Positions 54,126-62,343 are shown, counted from the stretch's first letter. The stretch is DNA of 64,000 nt from Paenibacillus mendelii (GCF_024498075.1 NZ_JANHOF010000003.1:736872-800871); one strand, 5' to 3'. Numbers and translations are program-made. Notes: a model not told the origin generated them from the letters alone.

Positions 54126-54983
54126 ATGCCGGAATTGCCGGAGGTAGAAACCGTTCGGCGGACGCTGAACCAATTGGTAGCAGGCAAGACCATCGAGAGC
54201 GTGACCGTAACGCTGCCGCGCATTCTGCAGCGGCCCAAGGAGCCCAGTGAATTCGCTGACATGCTGGCGGGGCGAACCTTGCAATCGGTCGAGAGACGCG
54301 GTAAATTCTTAAGAATTTTGTTTGACGGGCTTGTGCTGGTATCCCATCTTCGGATGGAAGGGCGCTATGGCGTCTACGAGAAGGATGAGCCTGTCGAGCT
54401 TCATACGCATGTGATCTTCCACTTTAGGGATGGAACGGAGCTGCGATATAAAGATGTTCGTCAATTCGGTACGATGCATTTGTTCAAGTCCGGTGAGGAG
54501 CTTCTGCTGCCTCCATTGAACAAACTGGGTATCGAGCCGCTTGAGGAATCCTTCACCTTAAAGACGTTCATGAAGGTATTATCGAACCGTACGACGAAGA
54601 TCAAACCGCTTCTGCTTAATCAGGAGTATATCGTGGGTCTCGGTAATATTTATGTGGATGAAGCCTTATTCACCGCTGGCATTCATCCGGAGCGCACGGC
54701 GGATACGTTGAAGCGCAGTGACTGGAAGCGACTGTACGAAGCGGTTCGAACCACTTTAACCCGTGCAGTTGAAGCCGGCGGTTCTTCGATCAAATCGTAT
54801 GTGAATGGGCAAGGCGAGATGGGAATGTTCCAGCATGAACTGCTCATCTATGGACGTAAGAATGAACCGTGCAGCAAATGCGGGCAGTTTATCGAGAAAA
54901 CCGTGGTTGGCGGACGAGGTACGCACATCTGCACGAAATGTCAACCGCTGCGGAAAATAAGAACGCTGAAGCTTCAATCCTAA
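54126..54983 (+). CDS. mutM: Formamidopyrimidine-DNA glycosylase
   Basis: 285 residues. Catalytic N-terminus PELPEVETVRRTL (Pro2 nucleophile, Glu3), H2TH region (GLGNIYVDEALFTAGIHP), and a C-terminal zinc finger C-x2-C-x16-C-x2-C (CSKCG ... CTKCQ). Excises 8-oxoguanine. GGGGAGGTAG lies before the start; 80 bp after polA. Confidence 0.98.
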   Translation: MPELPEVETVRRTLNQLVAGKTIESVTVTLPRILQRPKEPSEFADMLAGRTLQSVERRGKFLRILFDGLVLVSHLRMEGRYGVYEKDEPVELHTHVIFHFRDGTELRYKDVRQFGTMHLFKSGEELLLPPLNKLGIEPLEESFTLKTFMKVLSNRTTKIKPLLLNQEYIVGLGNIYVDEALFTAGIHPERTADTLKRSDWKRLYEAVRTTLTRAVEAGGSSIKSYVNGQGEMGMFQHELLIYGRKNEPCSKCGQFIEKTVVGGRGTHICTKCQPLRKIRTLKLQS

Positions 54984-55133
54984 ATAGATGCACGAATAGC
55001 AGGTGTGTACGCATATGATGAACCATTCATGGGCGAATGTACGCCGTTCTCGGCTTTAAACCCCCACTATGCTCCTGTAGAGTGGCGGTGATGGCGGGAA
55101 CGACGCGTTTGACCTTCATGGGAGGGACATCGG

Positions 55134-55832
55134 TTGCTAGCACATGTTGCATCCTTGCTGCTGCTCGCTTTTGCCGTCAGCATGGACGGATTTGGGGTTG
55201 GCGTGACCTATGGCTTGCGCCGCATACGGATACCTGTCGTATCGGTTGTCATCATATCGCTATGCTCGGGATTTGTCGTCTGGTTATCTATGCAGGTCGG
55301 CAGCCTGCTCACCGGTTACATGTCACCGGATATAGCCGGGTGGATCGGGGCGTGCTTGCTGATCCTTATTGGCGGCTGGGCGTTATGGCAGCATTGGCGC
55401 AGGCGTAAGGAGAGGGTCGCAAATGCTGTCGAAGAAGCCATAGACGACCGTATTCGCCTTGGCAGCCAAGGCAATGATCGACTGACGGCGACCACGATTG
55501 TTATTCTAGAGCTGAAGCGGCTCGGCCTCGTTATTCAAATTTTGCGGACACCGCAAATTGCCGATGTCGACCGTTCAGGTATTATTTCGGCATCAGAGGC
55601 CGTATTGCTCGGATTCGCACTGTCGCTTGACAGCTTCGGAGCCGGGCTAGGAGCTGCGATGATCGGATTCCCGCCGCTGCTGACCGCCCTGATCATTTCG
55701 ACGGCCAGCGGATTATTCCTGCTCGGCGGAATGAAACTAGGGTTCCGCTTCTCCGGATGGAGCGCGATGCAGGCACTTTCGATTTTGCCGGGTGTGATGT
55801 TGGTTATGATGGGAATAATGAAATTGCTTTAG
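55134..55832 (+). CDS. ytaF: YtaF-family sporulation membrane protein
   Basis: 232 residues from TTG 55134 (GGGAGGGAC upstream). About six membrane segments of the MntP-like/LysE fold with two copies of an AFAVSMDGFGVGV / GFALSLDSFGAGLGA motif. The gene keeps its Bacillales place between mutM and coaE. Role in spore formation is known from Bacillus annotation; transported species unknown. Confidence 0.9.
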   Translation: MLAHVASLLLLAFAVSMDGFGVGVTYGLRRIRIPVVSVVIISLCSGFVVWLSMQVGSLLTGYMSPDIAGWIGACLLILIGGWALWQHWRRRKERVANAVEEAIDDRIRLGSQGNDRLTATTIVILELKRLGLVIQILRTPQIADVDRSGIISASEAVLLGFALSLDSFGAGLGAAMIGFPPLLTALIISTASGLFLLGGMKLGFRFSGWSAMQALSILPGVMLVMMGIMKLL

Positions 55833-55851
55833 AGCAAGCAGAGGTGAACGT

Positions 55852-56451
55852 ATGAAACTCGGATTAACGGGCGGTATCGCCAGCGGCAAGAGCACGGTGT
55901 CTGCCATGCTCGTCAAGCTGGGTGCGAAGCTCGTCGACGCCGATCAGGTCGCCAGGGAAGTTGTGCTTCCCGGCGAGCCGGCGCTCGAGCAGGTAGTTGC
56001 GCGGTTTGGACAAGCCGTATTGAATGAAGACGGGACGTTGAACAGAAGCAAGCTGGGAAGCCTTGTCTTCACGCCGGACAAGCAGAACTTGAAGGATTTG
56101 GAAGCGATTCTTCATCCGGCCATCCGAGCCCGGATGCAGGAGAGAATGGATGCTTACCTGAAGGAAGACCCGAATCTTCTCGTCATTGCCGATATACCGC
56201 TTTTATATGAAACCAATCAAGCCGGGCTTTACGATGCGGTAATGGTCGTATATGTTCCGCCTGAGAAGCAGCTGCAGCGGTTAATGGAACGAGAAGGACT
56301 AACGGAAGAGGAATCGTTAATGCGCATAAAGCTTCAGATGGACATCAATGAAAAGAAGCGATTGGCCAATTACGTTATCGACAACAGCGGCTCACTTGAG
56401 GATACGACAAGACAGGTTGGGCAATTTTGGCGGGAACACGAGTTTTCATGA
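55852..56451 (+). CDS. coaE: Dephospho-CoA kinase
   Basis: 199 residues: MKLGLTGGIASGKSTVSAML (P-loop), VDADQVAREVV, HPAIRARM, DIPLLYE, and the lid region around RLMEREGLTEEESLMRI. Last step of CoA synthesis. Stop overlaps the transglycosylase gene by 4 bp. Confidence 0.98.
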   Translation: MKLGLTGGIASGKSTVSAMLVKLGAKLVDADQVAREVVLPGEPALEQVVARFGQAVLNEDGTLNRSKLGSLVFTPDKQNLKDLEAILHPAIRARMQERMDAYLKEDPNLLVIADIPLLYETNQAGLYDAVMVVYVPPEKQLQRLMEREGLTEEESLMRIKLQMDINEKKRLANYVIDNSGSLEDTTRQVGQFWREHEFS

Positions 56452-57014
56452 GAAAATTGCGGCGCAAGAGAGTCTTTCTCGTATTGGTCCTCGCTTTATT
56501 AGCCGTTCTGTTCTTTAAGTCGGAGTGGATGAGCCGCTGGATGTATCCCATCCATTATAAGGAAGATATCCGAATCAGTGCGGACAATTACAAGCTGGAG
56601 CCGCAATTGCTTGCCGCGGTTATCCGTACAGAGACGAATTATAAGCCGAGTAAGGTATCGAAGAAGGGTGCGATCGGAATTATGCAGATCATGCCCGATA
56701 CGGCGGACTGGATCGTCGAAAAAAGTGGTTTTAACGGTGTGACAAGAGATAATCTGGCGCATCGGGCCGATGTTGGAATTGAGATGGGCGCATGGTATTT
56801 GCAATGGCTGCAGAAGCAATTCAAAGGGAATCATGTAGCCGTAATCGCCGCCTACAATGCTGGGCCGGGTGCAGTCAAAAGATGGATATCTGAGGGCACT
56901 TGGGACGGGCAGATGGATACTGTAAGCCGCATTCCATACGGGGAAACACGTCACTATGTGCAACGAGTCAATTATTATTATAACAAGTACAAGAATTTGT
57001 ATCCGGAGTTCTAG
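56448..57014 (+). CDS. Membrane-anchored lytic transglycosylase (SLT)
   Basis: 188 residues from ATG 56448 (ATGA overlap with coaE). A basic N-terminus and one membrane segment (about 8-23), then an SLT domain with catalytic Glu in IRTETNYKPSKVSKKGAIGIMQIMP, AYNAGPGAVKRW, and GETRHYVQRVNYYYNKY. Cleaves peptidoglycan glycan strands outside the membrane. Confidence 0.95.
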   Translation: MRKLRRKRVFLVLVLALLAVLFFKSEWMSRWMYPIHYKEDIRISADNYKLEPQLLAAVIRTETNYKPSKVSKKGAIGIMQIMPDTADWIVEKSGFNGVTRDNLAHRADVGIEMGAWYLQWLQKQFKGNHVAVIAAYNAGPGAVKRWISEGTWDGQMDTVSRIPYGETRHYVQRVNYYYNKYKNLYPEF

Positions 57015-57047
57015 CTGCTTCTAAGCTGTACATAGTTCATTCTCAGA

Positions 57048-57080
57048 ATCGTCAGCACAGGTTGCTGGCGATTATTTATT
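57048..57080 (+). terminator. Terminator of the polA-coaE-SLT block
   Basis: 11-bp stem AATCGTCAGCA/TGCTGGCGATT (57048-57058 with 57064-57074) and a T/A-rich tail. Confidence 0.75.
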
Positions 57081-57399
57081 ATGGCTGCTCCGTTTCTTCC
57101 GTGCAACCGTATGAAGCGCCGAGCTGTTTGAGGCGGGCAGCCTTGGGGAGGATGCCAGCCTGTGTTTATCCTGCAATTTGATGAGAATGAAAAGCTGGAG
57201 AGTCATAAAGTAACCCATGATTAACATAGGACAAGAAAACGGTAACAACCATGCAGCCAAGCAAATCCGACTATATTTTTGTTGAATTGTCTGGAAAAAG
57301 GGGAATTGGAAACACGATGGATGTTAATGACTGAAGTAAAAAGTCAGTATTAGCAGGGGATTAGCGTCTCGTCGGTGTTTTTGTGGACAGGTTTTATGC

Positions 57400-57512
57400 T
57401 ATAATAAGAAGTATATGTGTGCATATCCCGATTATCCGGGAGAGAACAGGAGAAGAAGCCCCGGTCAACCGCCTTTGAAGGCGACTGATCGAAGCTTCCG
57501 TTATTAAGCCTC
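57400..57512 (+). ncRNA. Candidate structured RNA with its own promoter
   Basis: A strong TATAAT at 57400-57405 (weak -35) would start a plus-strand transcript near 57412. It contains a CCCG/CGGG hairpin and then a long symmetrical hairpin at about 57451-57499: GAAGC, a 3-nt internal loop, GGTCA, AC, CGCC-TTTGAA-GGCG, AC, TGATC, a 3-nt internal loop, GCTTC. It does not match a riboswitch class I know. It ends against the convergent spore-protein gene. Alternatively the hairpin is a terminator for that gene. The rest of 57015-57514 has no supported gene. Confidence 0.3.
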
Positions 57513-57514
57513 AT

Positions 57515-57733
57515 TTAGCGTTGTTGTCCGGCTAGGGACTGCTCTGCGATTTGTACCAGTTTACGTGTGATGTAACCCCCAAGGGATCCAGCATCACGCG
57601 TAGCCATGTTCCCGTAATATCCGTCTTGCGGGATAGCAATACCAAGCTCTTGCGCTACCTCGTATTTCATTTGGTCAAGCGCTGCATTGGCTTGCGGTAC
57701 AACCAATTGGTTGCTGCTGCGATTTTGTGCCAT
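57515..57733 (-). CDS. Alpha/beta-type small acid-soluble spore protein
   Basis: 72 residues, almost entirely the SASP domain: LDQMKYEVAQELGI (GPR protease site region) and DGYYGNMATRDAGSLGGYITRKLVQIAE. Saturates and protects spore DNA. GGAGGTGAACG precedes the ATG on the minus strand. Direct evidence that the organism forms endospores. Confidence 0.97.
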   Translation of the reverse strand: MAQNRSSNQLVVPQANAALDQMKYEVAQELGIAIPQDGYYGNMATRDAGSLGGYITRKLVQIAEQSLAGQQR

Positions 57734-57896
57734 TGTCGTTCACCTCCTCGCGGTTTGTAAATGTATTATGTGCGAAAGCGTGAGTTTCATAACAGGAAAA
57801 GGTTAGAAAATGTTACCGTTTTTTGTTCGACTCCACGAAATGGCGTCGAATGGGATTCAAATTGGTTACTTCGATCAGATGGAGGTTCTTACAAGC

Positions 57897-58376
57897 ATGA
57901 AATGTCCGTACTGTGATTATTCCGGAACAAAGGTGCTTGATTCACGGCCCGCAAACGAGAATAAGTCCATCCGCCGTCGTCGTGAATGCGAAAAGTGCAG
58001 CCGCCGGTTCACAACCTTTGAAATGATCGAAGAAACGCCCTTGATTGTGATTAAGAAGGATGGAAGCCGGGAAGAGTTCAGCCGGGACAAGATACTTCGC
58101 GGTCTTATTCGGGCGTGCGAGAAACGGCCTGTGCCCGTTGAACAGCTCGAGGTTATTGTGTCCGAAGTGGAGAAAGAATTGCGTACGACTGCTTTAGCCG
58201 AGGTGGAAAGCCGCGAAATTGGCGAAATTGTCATGCAGCAGCTGTATCCAGTGGATGAGGTGGCTTATGTTCGTTTCGCGTCGGTTTACCGCCAATTTCG
58301 GGATATCGACATGTTCATGAAAGAGCTCAATTCATTATTGTCAAAAGATTCGCTCGCCAGCCCCAAAAAAGATTGA
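57897..58376 (+). CDS. nrdR: Transcriptional repressor NrdR
   Basis: 159 residues from ATG 57897 (GGAGG upstream; earlier in-frame starts are extensions). Zinc ribbon MKCPYC ... [16 protein letters not shown] and ATP-cone ([30 protein letters not shown]). Represses ribonucleotide reductase genes. In Bacillus nrdR lies in the same neighbourhood as coaE. Confidence 0.97.
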   Translation: MKCPYCDYSGTKVLDSRPANENKSIRRRRECEKCSRRFTTFEMIEETPLIVIKKDGSREEFSRDKILRGLIRACEKRPVPVEQLEVIVSEVEKELRTTALAEVESREIGEIVMQQLYPVDEVAYVRFASVYRQFRDIDMFMKELNSLLSKDSLASPKKD

Positions 58377-58425
58377 CAGCGCCGACAGTCCCATGATATT
58401 ATCTATCTTGTCGCCACAAAATCTT

Positions 58426-58501
58426 GGGGCCTTAGCTCAGCTGGGAGAGCGCATCGCTGGCAGCGATGAGGTCAGGGGTTCGATCCCCCTAGGCTCCACC
58501 A
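58426..58501 (+). tRNA. tRNA-Ala (anticodon GGC)
   Basis: Full cloverleaf with encoded CCA: acceptor GGGGCCT/AGGCTCC with the alanine identity pair G3-U70, D-arm GCTC...GAGC, anticodon arm CATCG-CTGGCAG-CGATG (anticodon GGC), T-arm AGGGG-TTCGATC-CCCCT. A terminator follows. Its 41-bp core recurs at 62079. Confidence 0.97.
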
Positions 58502-58513
58502 AATTAAACATTC

Positions 58514-58543
58514 AACGCAACCTGATAAGGGTTGCGTTTTTTT
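58514..58543 (+). terminator. Terminator of tRNA-Ala
   Basis: AACGCAACC/GGTTGCGTT stem (58514-58522 with 58530-58538) and T-run. Confidence 0.85.
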
Positions 58544-58544
58544 A

Positions 58545-58752
58545 TTTGGTGGTTAGCCTAGGGGGAGATGAACCCCCGATGGGTACGCCCGCAATAGTGA
58601 AAGTGAAGCTTCGCAGCATACTCATTAAAACGGACGAGCACGGCGTCTGAATCTACCGTTAAAAGTCCTCACCCGAGTTAGCATCGTCAGATTCGGACAT
58701 CCCTTGATGGATTAGCGAGCTTATGCGAGCTAAATCCCAGGCTCCACCAAAC
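58545..58752. repeat. tRNA-end-bounded repeat module 1
   Basis: Begins with an inverted, slightly mutated copy of the tRNA-Ala 3' end (58545-58577, TTTGGTGG..AGCCTAGGGGG) and ends with a direct copy (58733-58752, ATCCCAGGCTCCACCAAAC). Inside lies a 28-bp segment (58631-58658) identical to 58955-58982. No gene. A terminator with CCACTTC/GAAGTGG stem follows at 58774-58791. Confidence 0.7.
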
Positions 58753-58794
58753 ATTAAATTCAAACCACTTCATTTGAAGTGGTTTTTTTATTGT

Positions 58795-59088
58795 TTTAGT
58801 GGAGAGCCAGGGGGTAGACCGCGCCGCACGAAGCGATAGCGTAGGGGCACGGCATCGAAATTTACCGCTGCGCTTTGCATCGTTGAAAACTTCTTTGAAT
58901 GTTTAACCAGAATTTCGATACCCCGGGGTTCAGTCCGCGCGGCCGGAACGAATGCGGACGAGCACGGCGTCTGAATCTACCGCAGAGGTCGTTAGCATCG
59001 ATTCGATTCGTGAGCGAGTGAGATCAGGATTCGGGAGTTCACTCCTGGTGAGCGAGTCATACGAGATGAACCCCCCTTGGCACCAATG
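58795..59088. repeat. tRNA-end-bounded repeat module 2
   Basis: Inverted tRNA-3'-end-like start (58795-58820, AGTGGAGAGCCAGGGGG), direct-like end (59065-59088, AACCCCCCTTGGCACCAA). It contains the 28-bp segment shared with module 1 (58955-58982) and AGTCCGCGCGGCCGGA (58932-58947), shared with module 3. No gene. Confidence 0.65.
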
Positions 59089-59100
59089 GTGATCGTAAAG

Positions 59101-59275
59101 GAACTCAGCGATCTTATTTCAATGATTTTGATAATATCTCAATGCTAACGGAACTCAGCAACGCTATTCGCCCATTTCAATGGCAATTCTTCGTAAATTC
59201 CGGGCAATAAAGTCGCTGAGTTCCGCAAACTTTCAGAAACACCTATTTTCCACCGAATAACGCCTCTCAGTTCCG
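59101..59275. repeat. GAACTCAG / CTGAGTTC inverted array
   Basis: GAACTCAGC at 59101 and 59151 (direct), CTGAGTTCC at 59216 and CTCAGTTCC at 59267 (inverted), spaced about 50 bp. The array can fold as nested hairpins and lies directly downstream of the minus-strand nuclease-like gene. Confidence 0.65.
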
Positions 59276-59287
59276 TATGCTCTATCC

Positions 59288-59956
59288 TTATCCGCCGAAA
59301 CTCCTCAAGTTACTGGCAACATTCAACTGGTACGTCCGAAATCTCAAATTTCCTCCCACCACTACCAAATGTTGGCCCTCAACCAAACCACGCAGCACCA
59401 TTCGAGCGTAACGATCCGTTACCCGCAGATGCCTCGCAAGCTCCATTGGTGTAAATGGCTTCATAAGTCGTCGCGCATATCTCACCGTTTCCGCCTCCAT
59501 ACCGTTCAACCGGGCATCTACATCTAATGATAGAAACTTCCCGATGAACGATAAGACTAATTGCTTGCAAAACTCCGGTTCTTCCCGTATCGACAAATAC
59601 GCAATCGGCAAGAAGATCCAATCATCGAGTGACAACAAACTTTGTCTGCGACACAAATCCTTGAAACGACGCGTATCCAAATCTCGGGCATGCGATCGGT
59701 AATCTTGAACTTCAATATCACCTTTAACACCTCCCGGCAAAAAAGCCAAGTCGAGATACCGGTATCCGTTACTCATATCGCGCACCTCCCATTCCGGATG
59801 CAAATGATCAAAGTTACCGACAGCTGGATACCAGATCGAACGTAACAATTCCACGGTTCCATGGCTGATTCCTTTTTGCAATAACTCCCGTCTTCTATGG
59901 TTCTTCTCTTGTTCAATTTGTTTCTGCATCCACATCTCATATTCTTTCTTAAACAT
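59288..59956 (-). CDS. Putative PD-(D/E)xK-like nuclease with winged-helix C-terminus
   Basis: 222 residues from ATG 59956 (GGGGGGAG four bases upstream). Residues about 66-120 read like a Vsr/DUF559-type restriction fold: D69 in YLDLAFLPGG, E82-x-Q84 in GDIEVQDYRSHARDLDTRRFKDL, then W113 in DDWIFLPIAYL. Residues about 165-215 look like a winged helix (PFTPMELARHLRVTDRYARMVLRGLVEG). The final motif has Gln in place of Lys, a known variant in some nucleases. It may instead be a non-catalytic DNA-binding protein. It lies inside the tRNA-Ala islet. Confidence 0.55.
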   Translation of the reverse strand: MFKKEYEMWMQKQIEQEKNHRRRELLQKGISHGTVELLRSIWYPAVGNFDHLHPEWEVRDMSNGYRYLDLAFLPGGVKGDIEVQDYRSHARDLDTRRFKDLCRRQSLLSLDDWIFLPIAYLSIREEPEFCKQLVLSFIGKFLSLDVDARLNGMEAETVRYARRLMKPFTPMELARHLRVTDRYARMVLRGLVEGQHLVVVGGNLRFRTYQLNVASNLRSFGG

Positions 59957-60199
59957 GCTACTCCCCCCGTATACACGATCAAAAAAAGAAAATGCCGCTT
60001 TGATACATTCAAGTATCAAAGCGGCATGTGCTTCATGTCCGTTGTCCTAAGTATAGCATTTGGATCTATTTCAGATCAAGAATGGAGTCCCCAACTGTAA
60101 CAGTCTCGCTAGTCCTCGGGCATAAATGTGTACATGTTTTCGTAAATGTGACCGAGCTTACAGCCTCCAAAGATGTGCTTTTTGATTTATTGAAGGGCA

Positions 60200-60325
60200 T
60201 TGATTAGCCGAGAATTGCATCGTGGTCATACGTTTGGTCACGCTCCGAATTATTGGGAGAAAATTCGGGAATTTCGAGCAGTTGAGGACTACATCCAAGC
60301 ATCGTGTTTCTCGATAAAACAATAA
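60200..60325 (+). pseudogene. Remnant of a protein-coding gene (C-terminal fragment)
   Basis: An open stretch ending in TAA encodes about 41 residues with real-protein character (LHRGHTFGHAPNYWEKIREF, then RAVEDYIQAS), but there is an in-frame stop just upstream and no start or RBS. I do not recognise the parent family with certainty. The surrounding 59957-60757 has no supported intact gene. Confidence 0.4.
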
Positions 60326-60758
60326 TCGCCTTCAAAGGGGCAGGGCGATTATATGATGTCTTGGTTCAACGCTGTGCTGTAAGGCGTTCAGTTCATTGAA
60401 CATTGAAGTGGAAATTAATGAATCAGCTTGAGTGATTCGATTTCGGAATCGGGGAGTCCGCAAGCCAGATCAGTTAAATGCGCCGGAACCTGCCTTTTGT
60501 ACCTTCAACGGACTGTTGATCCGTTATTGCCTCTTTCTTGGCCCGATTGGAGAACGTCGGTCCGTAAGCGGCGCCAACTTGGCTGAATCTGACGCTTTAA
60601 ACGGAAGATATAGCTGTAGAACCCAAGCAACCGCTCCGATTATCAAACCGATGAGCAAAGCCGGTTATCGGATTTCATATTCGGATCAAGCCTTTGTCAC
60701 GCGAACAGATGGGCTGTTTGAGCCATTAAGTACTCGGGAGCGAATCCAGGGTTAGGTA

Positions 60759-60804
60759 TTGTATTTTTAATCTCTTTATTTTATAATGAGTAAAAATTCA
60801 CTCA
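60759..60804 (+). promoter_or_regulatory. Promoter with TetR-type operator
   Basis: -10 TATAAT at 60782-60787 (weak -35 TTGTAT at 60759, 17-bp spacer), overlapped by an inverted repeat TGAGT-N8-ACTCA at 60787-60804. The position just after the -10 suits autorepression by the TetR protein. Confidence 0.65.
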
Positions 60805-60820
60805 AAAAGGTAGTGTATTC

Positions 60821-61429
60821 ATGCCGCGAACGAAAGAACAGTTTGCAGAAATGCGTAACGCAACAAGGGGAAAAATACAATCCGCAGCCATGAAGCTGTT
60901 CGCTCAGAAGGGATTCGGCACAACGAATGTTCAAGAAATTGCAGATAAAGCCGGAATCAGCATTGGGCTTTTGTATAGGCACTATAAAACAAAAGATGAT
61001 TTGTTTAATGAATTGGTGGAATTTGCACTAACAGGTCTTATTAGAATTATTGAGCGATTCGAATCAGACGAATCACCTACTGCGCTTATGAGTGAATTTG
61101 TCAATGAAGTTTATCATGACATGGTATCAAGCGATGATCTTGCCAATTTGATGGTTCTGATGTCGCAGTCGTTTATTTCAATAAGTGAAACAAATGAAGA
61201 TTCAAATGAAGTTGCTGTTGTAAATAAAAATGTGATTAATGCTACTAGCAAACTTATCAAGCGAGGACAGAATCTTGGCGAATTCGTTTTGGGAGATTCT
61301 TATGAGATGGCTTTGTTTTTCTTTGCTGTAATTCAAGGATTGGCTGAGATGAAAGTTAAGTTGAAAAACGACTTCGTTATGCCCTCTTCAACGATATTTA
61401 CAGCTTTCTTATATGGGAAGGGAGTTTGA
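60821..61429 (+). CDS. TetR-family transcriptional regulator
   Basis: 202 residues. N-terminal TetR HTH (KIQSAAMKLFAQKGFGTTNVQEIADKAGISIGLLYRHYKTKDDLFNELV) and a helical ligand domain. More A+T-rich by eye than the housekeeping genes. The GNAT gene starts 7 bp after its stop, so the two form an operon behind one operator. Confidence 0.93.
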   Translation: MPRTKEQFAEMRNATRGKIQSAAMKLFAQKGFGTTNVQEIADKAGISIGLLYRHYKTKDDLFNELVEFALTGLIRIIERFESDESPTALMSEFVNEVYHDMVSSDDLANLMVLMSQSFISISETNEDSNEVAVVNKNVINATSKLIKRGQNLGEFVLGDSYEMALFFFAVIQGLAEMKVKLKNDFVMPSSTIFTAFLYGKGV

Positions 61430-61435
61430 TTAAGG

Positions 61436-62029
61436 ATGTATACCATAATAAGAGCAGATCAAACTGATTTGAATGTAAGATTGCAGATGTCTGAAATATT
61501 TGCAGATGGATTCACGCAGTGGCTTGGCTTTTTTTCCAAAGACAGACATACTATTGCCAAAGCCTTTGCTCATATGTTTGTTGAGAATCAATTCTATTTA
61601 GCCATGTCTGGCGACAAAGTTGCGGCTATGGCTGCATGCACGGACGGCACGGATCTTTCGGTGAGACTTAATACGAAACAGATGGTCAAACATTTGGGCT
61701 TATACAAGGGAATTCTTGCAGGATTATTTCTCAAGAGGGAATTTCAAGTGCTTTTTGAAAATCCAACCGGCGATAAATGTTCAATAGAGTTTGTCGGAAC
61801 AGCACCTGAATTCAGGGGTCAAGGAGCGGCTTCGCAATTGATTACCCATATTCTTGAAAGCAAGTCTTATAAAGAATACTTGATCGAAGAGGTTGCAGAC
61901 ACGAATATACCTGCTATGAATTTATATGAAAAGTTGGGCTTTAAGGAGTACAAGAGGAAAGCTCTTCCGAAAAAGCTAGCCGAAAAAAACGGAATATATC
62001 ATCTTATATCTTTGAAATATGTGAAATGA
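61436..62029 (+). CDS. GNAT-family N-acetyltransferase
   Basis: 197 residues. C-terminal GNAT core: SIEFVGTAPEFRGQGAASQLITHIL with the acetyl-CoA loop R-G-Q-G-A-A, and NIPAMNLYEKLGFKEYKRKALP. The N-terminal half is less conserved. Being controlled by an adjacent TetR repressor, it may modify a toxic compound; the substrate is unknown. A+T-rich like its neighbour. Confidence 0.88.
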   Translation: MYTIIRADQTDLNVRLQMSEIFADGFTQWLGFFSKDRHTIAKAFAHMFVENQFYLAMSGDKVAAMAACTDGTDLSVRLNTKQMVKHLGLYKGILAGLFLKREFQVLFENPTGDKCSIEFVGTAPEFRGQGAASQLITHILESKSYKEYLIEEVADTNIPAMNLYEKLGFKEYKRKALPKKLAEKNGIYHLISLKYVK

Positions 62030-62078
62030 AAATAGAATAGTTTTGAAGAATTTCAGGGGTAGTGTAATCGACAACAGT

Positions 62079-62119
62079 GGGAGAGCGCATCGCTGGCAGC
62101 GATGAGGTCAGGGGTTCGA
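62079..62119 (+). pseudogene. Partial tRNA-Ala copy (D-arm to T-loop)
   Basis: 41 bp identical to 58443-58483 of the intact tRNA-Ala. The 5' acceptor strand and the 3' half of the T-arm are missing; GGCCCACCAAAC follows. Non-functional; probably one edge of an integrated or duplicated segment. Confidence 0.85.
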
Positions 62120-62139
62120 GGCCCACCAAACAATAAAAA

Positions 62140-62166
62140 ACCACTTCATTACGAAGTGGTTTTTTA
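62140..62166 (+). terminator. Terminator-like hairpin after the partial tRNA
   Basis: ACCACTTC/GAAGTGGT stem with T6. Nearly the same hairpin follows the direct tRNA-end copy at 58752 (58774-58791). Confidence 0.75.
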
Positions 62167-62169
62167 TTG

Positions 62170-62274
62170 TTTGGTGGAACCCATTAGGAGGCGAACCTCG
62201 CAGTTTAGTCCGCGCGGCCGGAGTGAATGAACAGTCTTCCGAGCTTATATGAGTCATATCCCCTGGGCTCCACC
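62170..62274. repeat. tRNA-end-bounded repeat module 3
   Basis: Inverted tRNA-3'-end-like start (62170-62199, TTTGGTGGAACCCATTAGGAGG), direct-like end (62257-62274, TCCCCTGGGCTCCACC). It shares AGTCCGCGCGGCCGGA (62207-62222) and flanking bases with module 2. Confidence 0.65.
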
Positions 62275-62306
62275 GGGGAGACCTGCCTACAAAGCGAAAA
62301 AACGAC

Positions 62307-62337
62307 TTGACATTGGAGTCTACTCAAATGTTATCTT
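62307..62337 (+). promoter_or_regulatory. MerR-type promoter, 19-bp spacer
   Basis: TTGACA (62307-62312), 19-bp spacer, TATCTT (62332-62337). The spacer contains the dyad TTGGAGT-N2-ACTCAAA. Over-long spacers with a central dyad are the hallmark of MerR-family promoters. The merR ATG starts only 7 bp after the -10. Confidence 0.85.
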
Positions 62338-62343
62338 GGATGT

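Noticed and set aside
57072..57260. Minus-strand open frame of 62 codons
   Set aside because: Hydrophobic start but no RBS; it overlaps the terminator of the upstream operon.
57412..57500. Glycine or other known riboswitch
   Set aside because: GGGAGAG and the following stems superficially recall a glycine aptamer, but the conserved core is absent and no sensible gene lies downstream on that strand.
60432..60755. Plus-strand open frame of 107 codons
   Set aside because: No RBS, no recognisable domain and irregular composition; it sits among gene debris in the islet. I could not support it as a gene.
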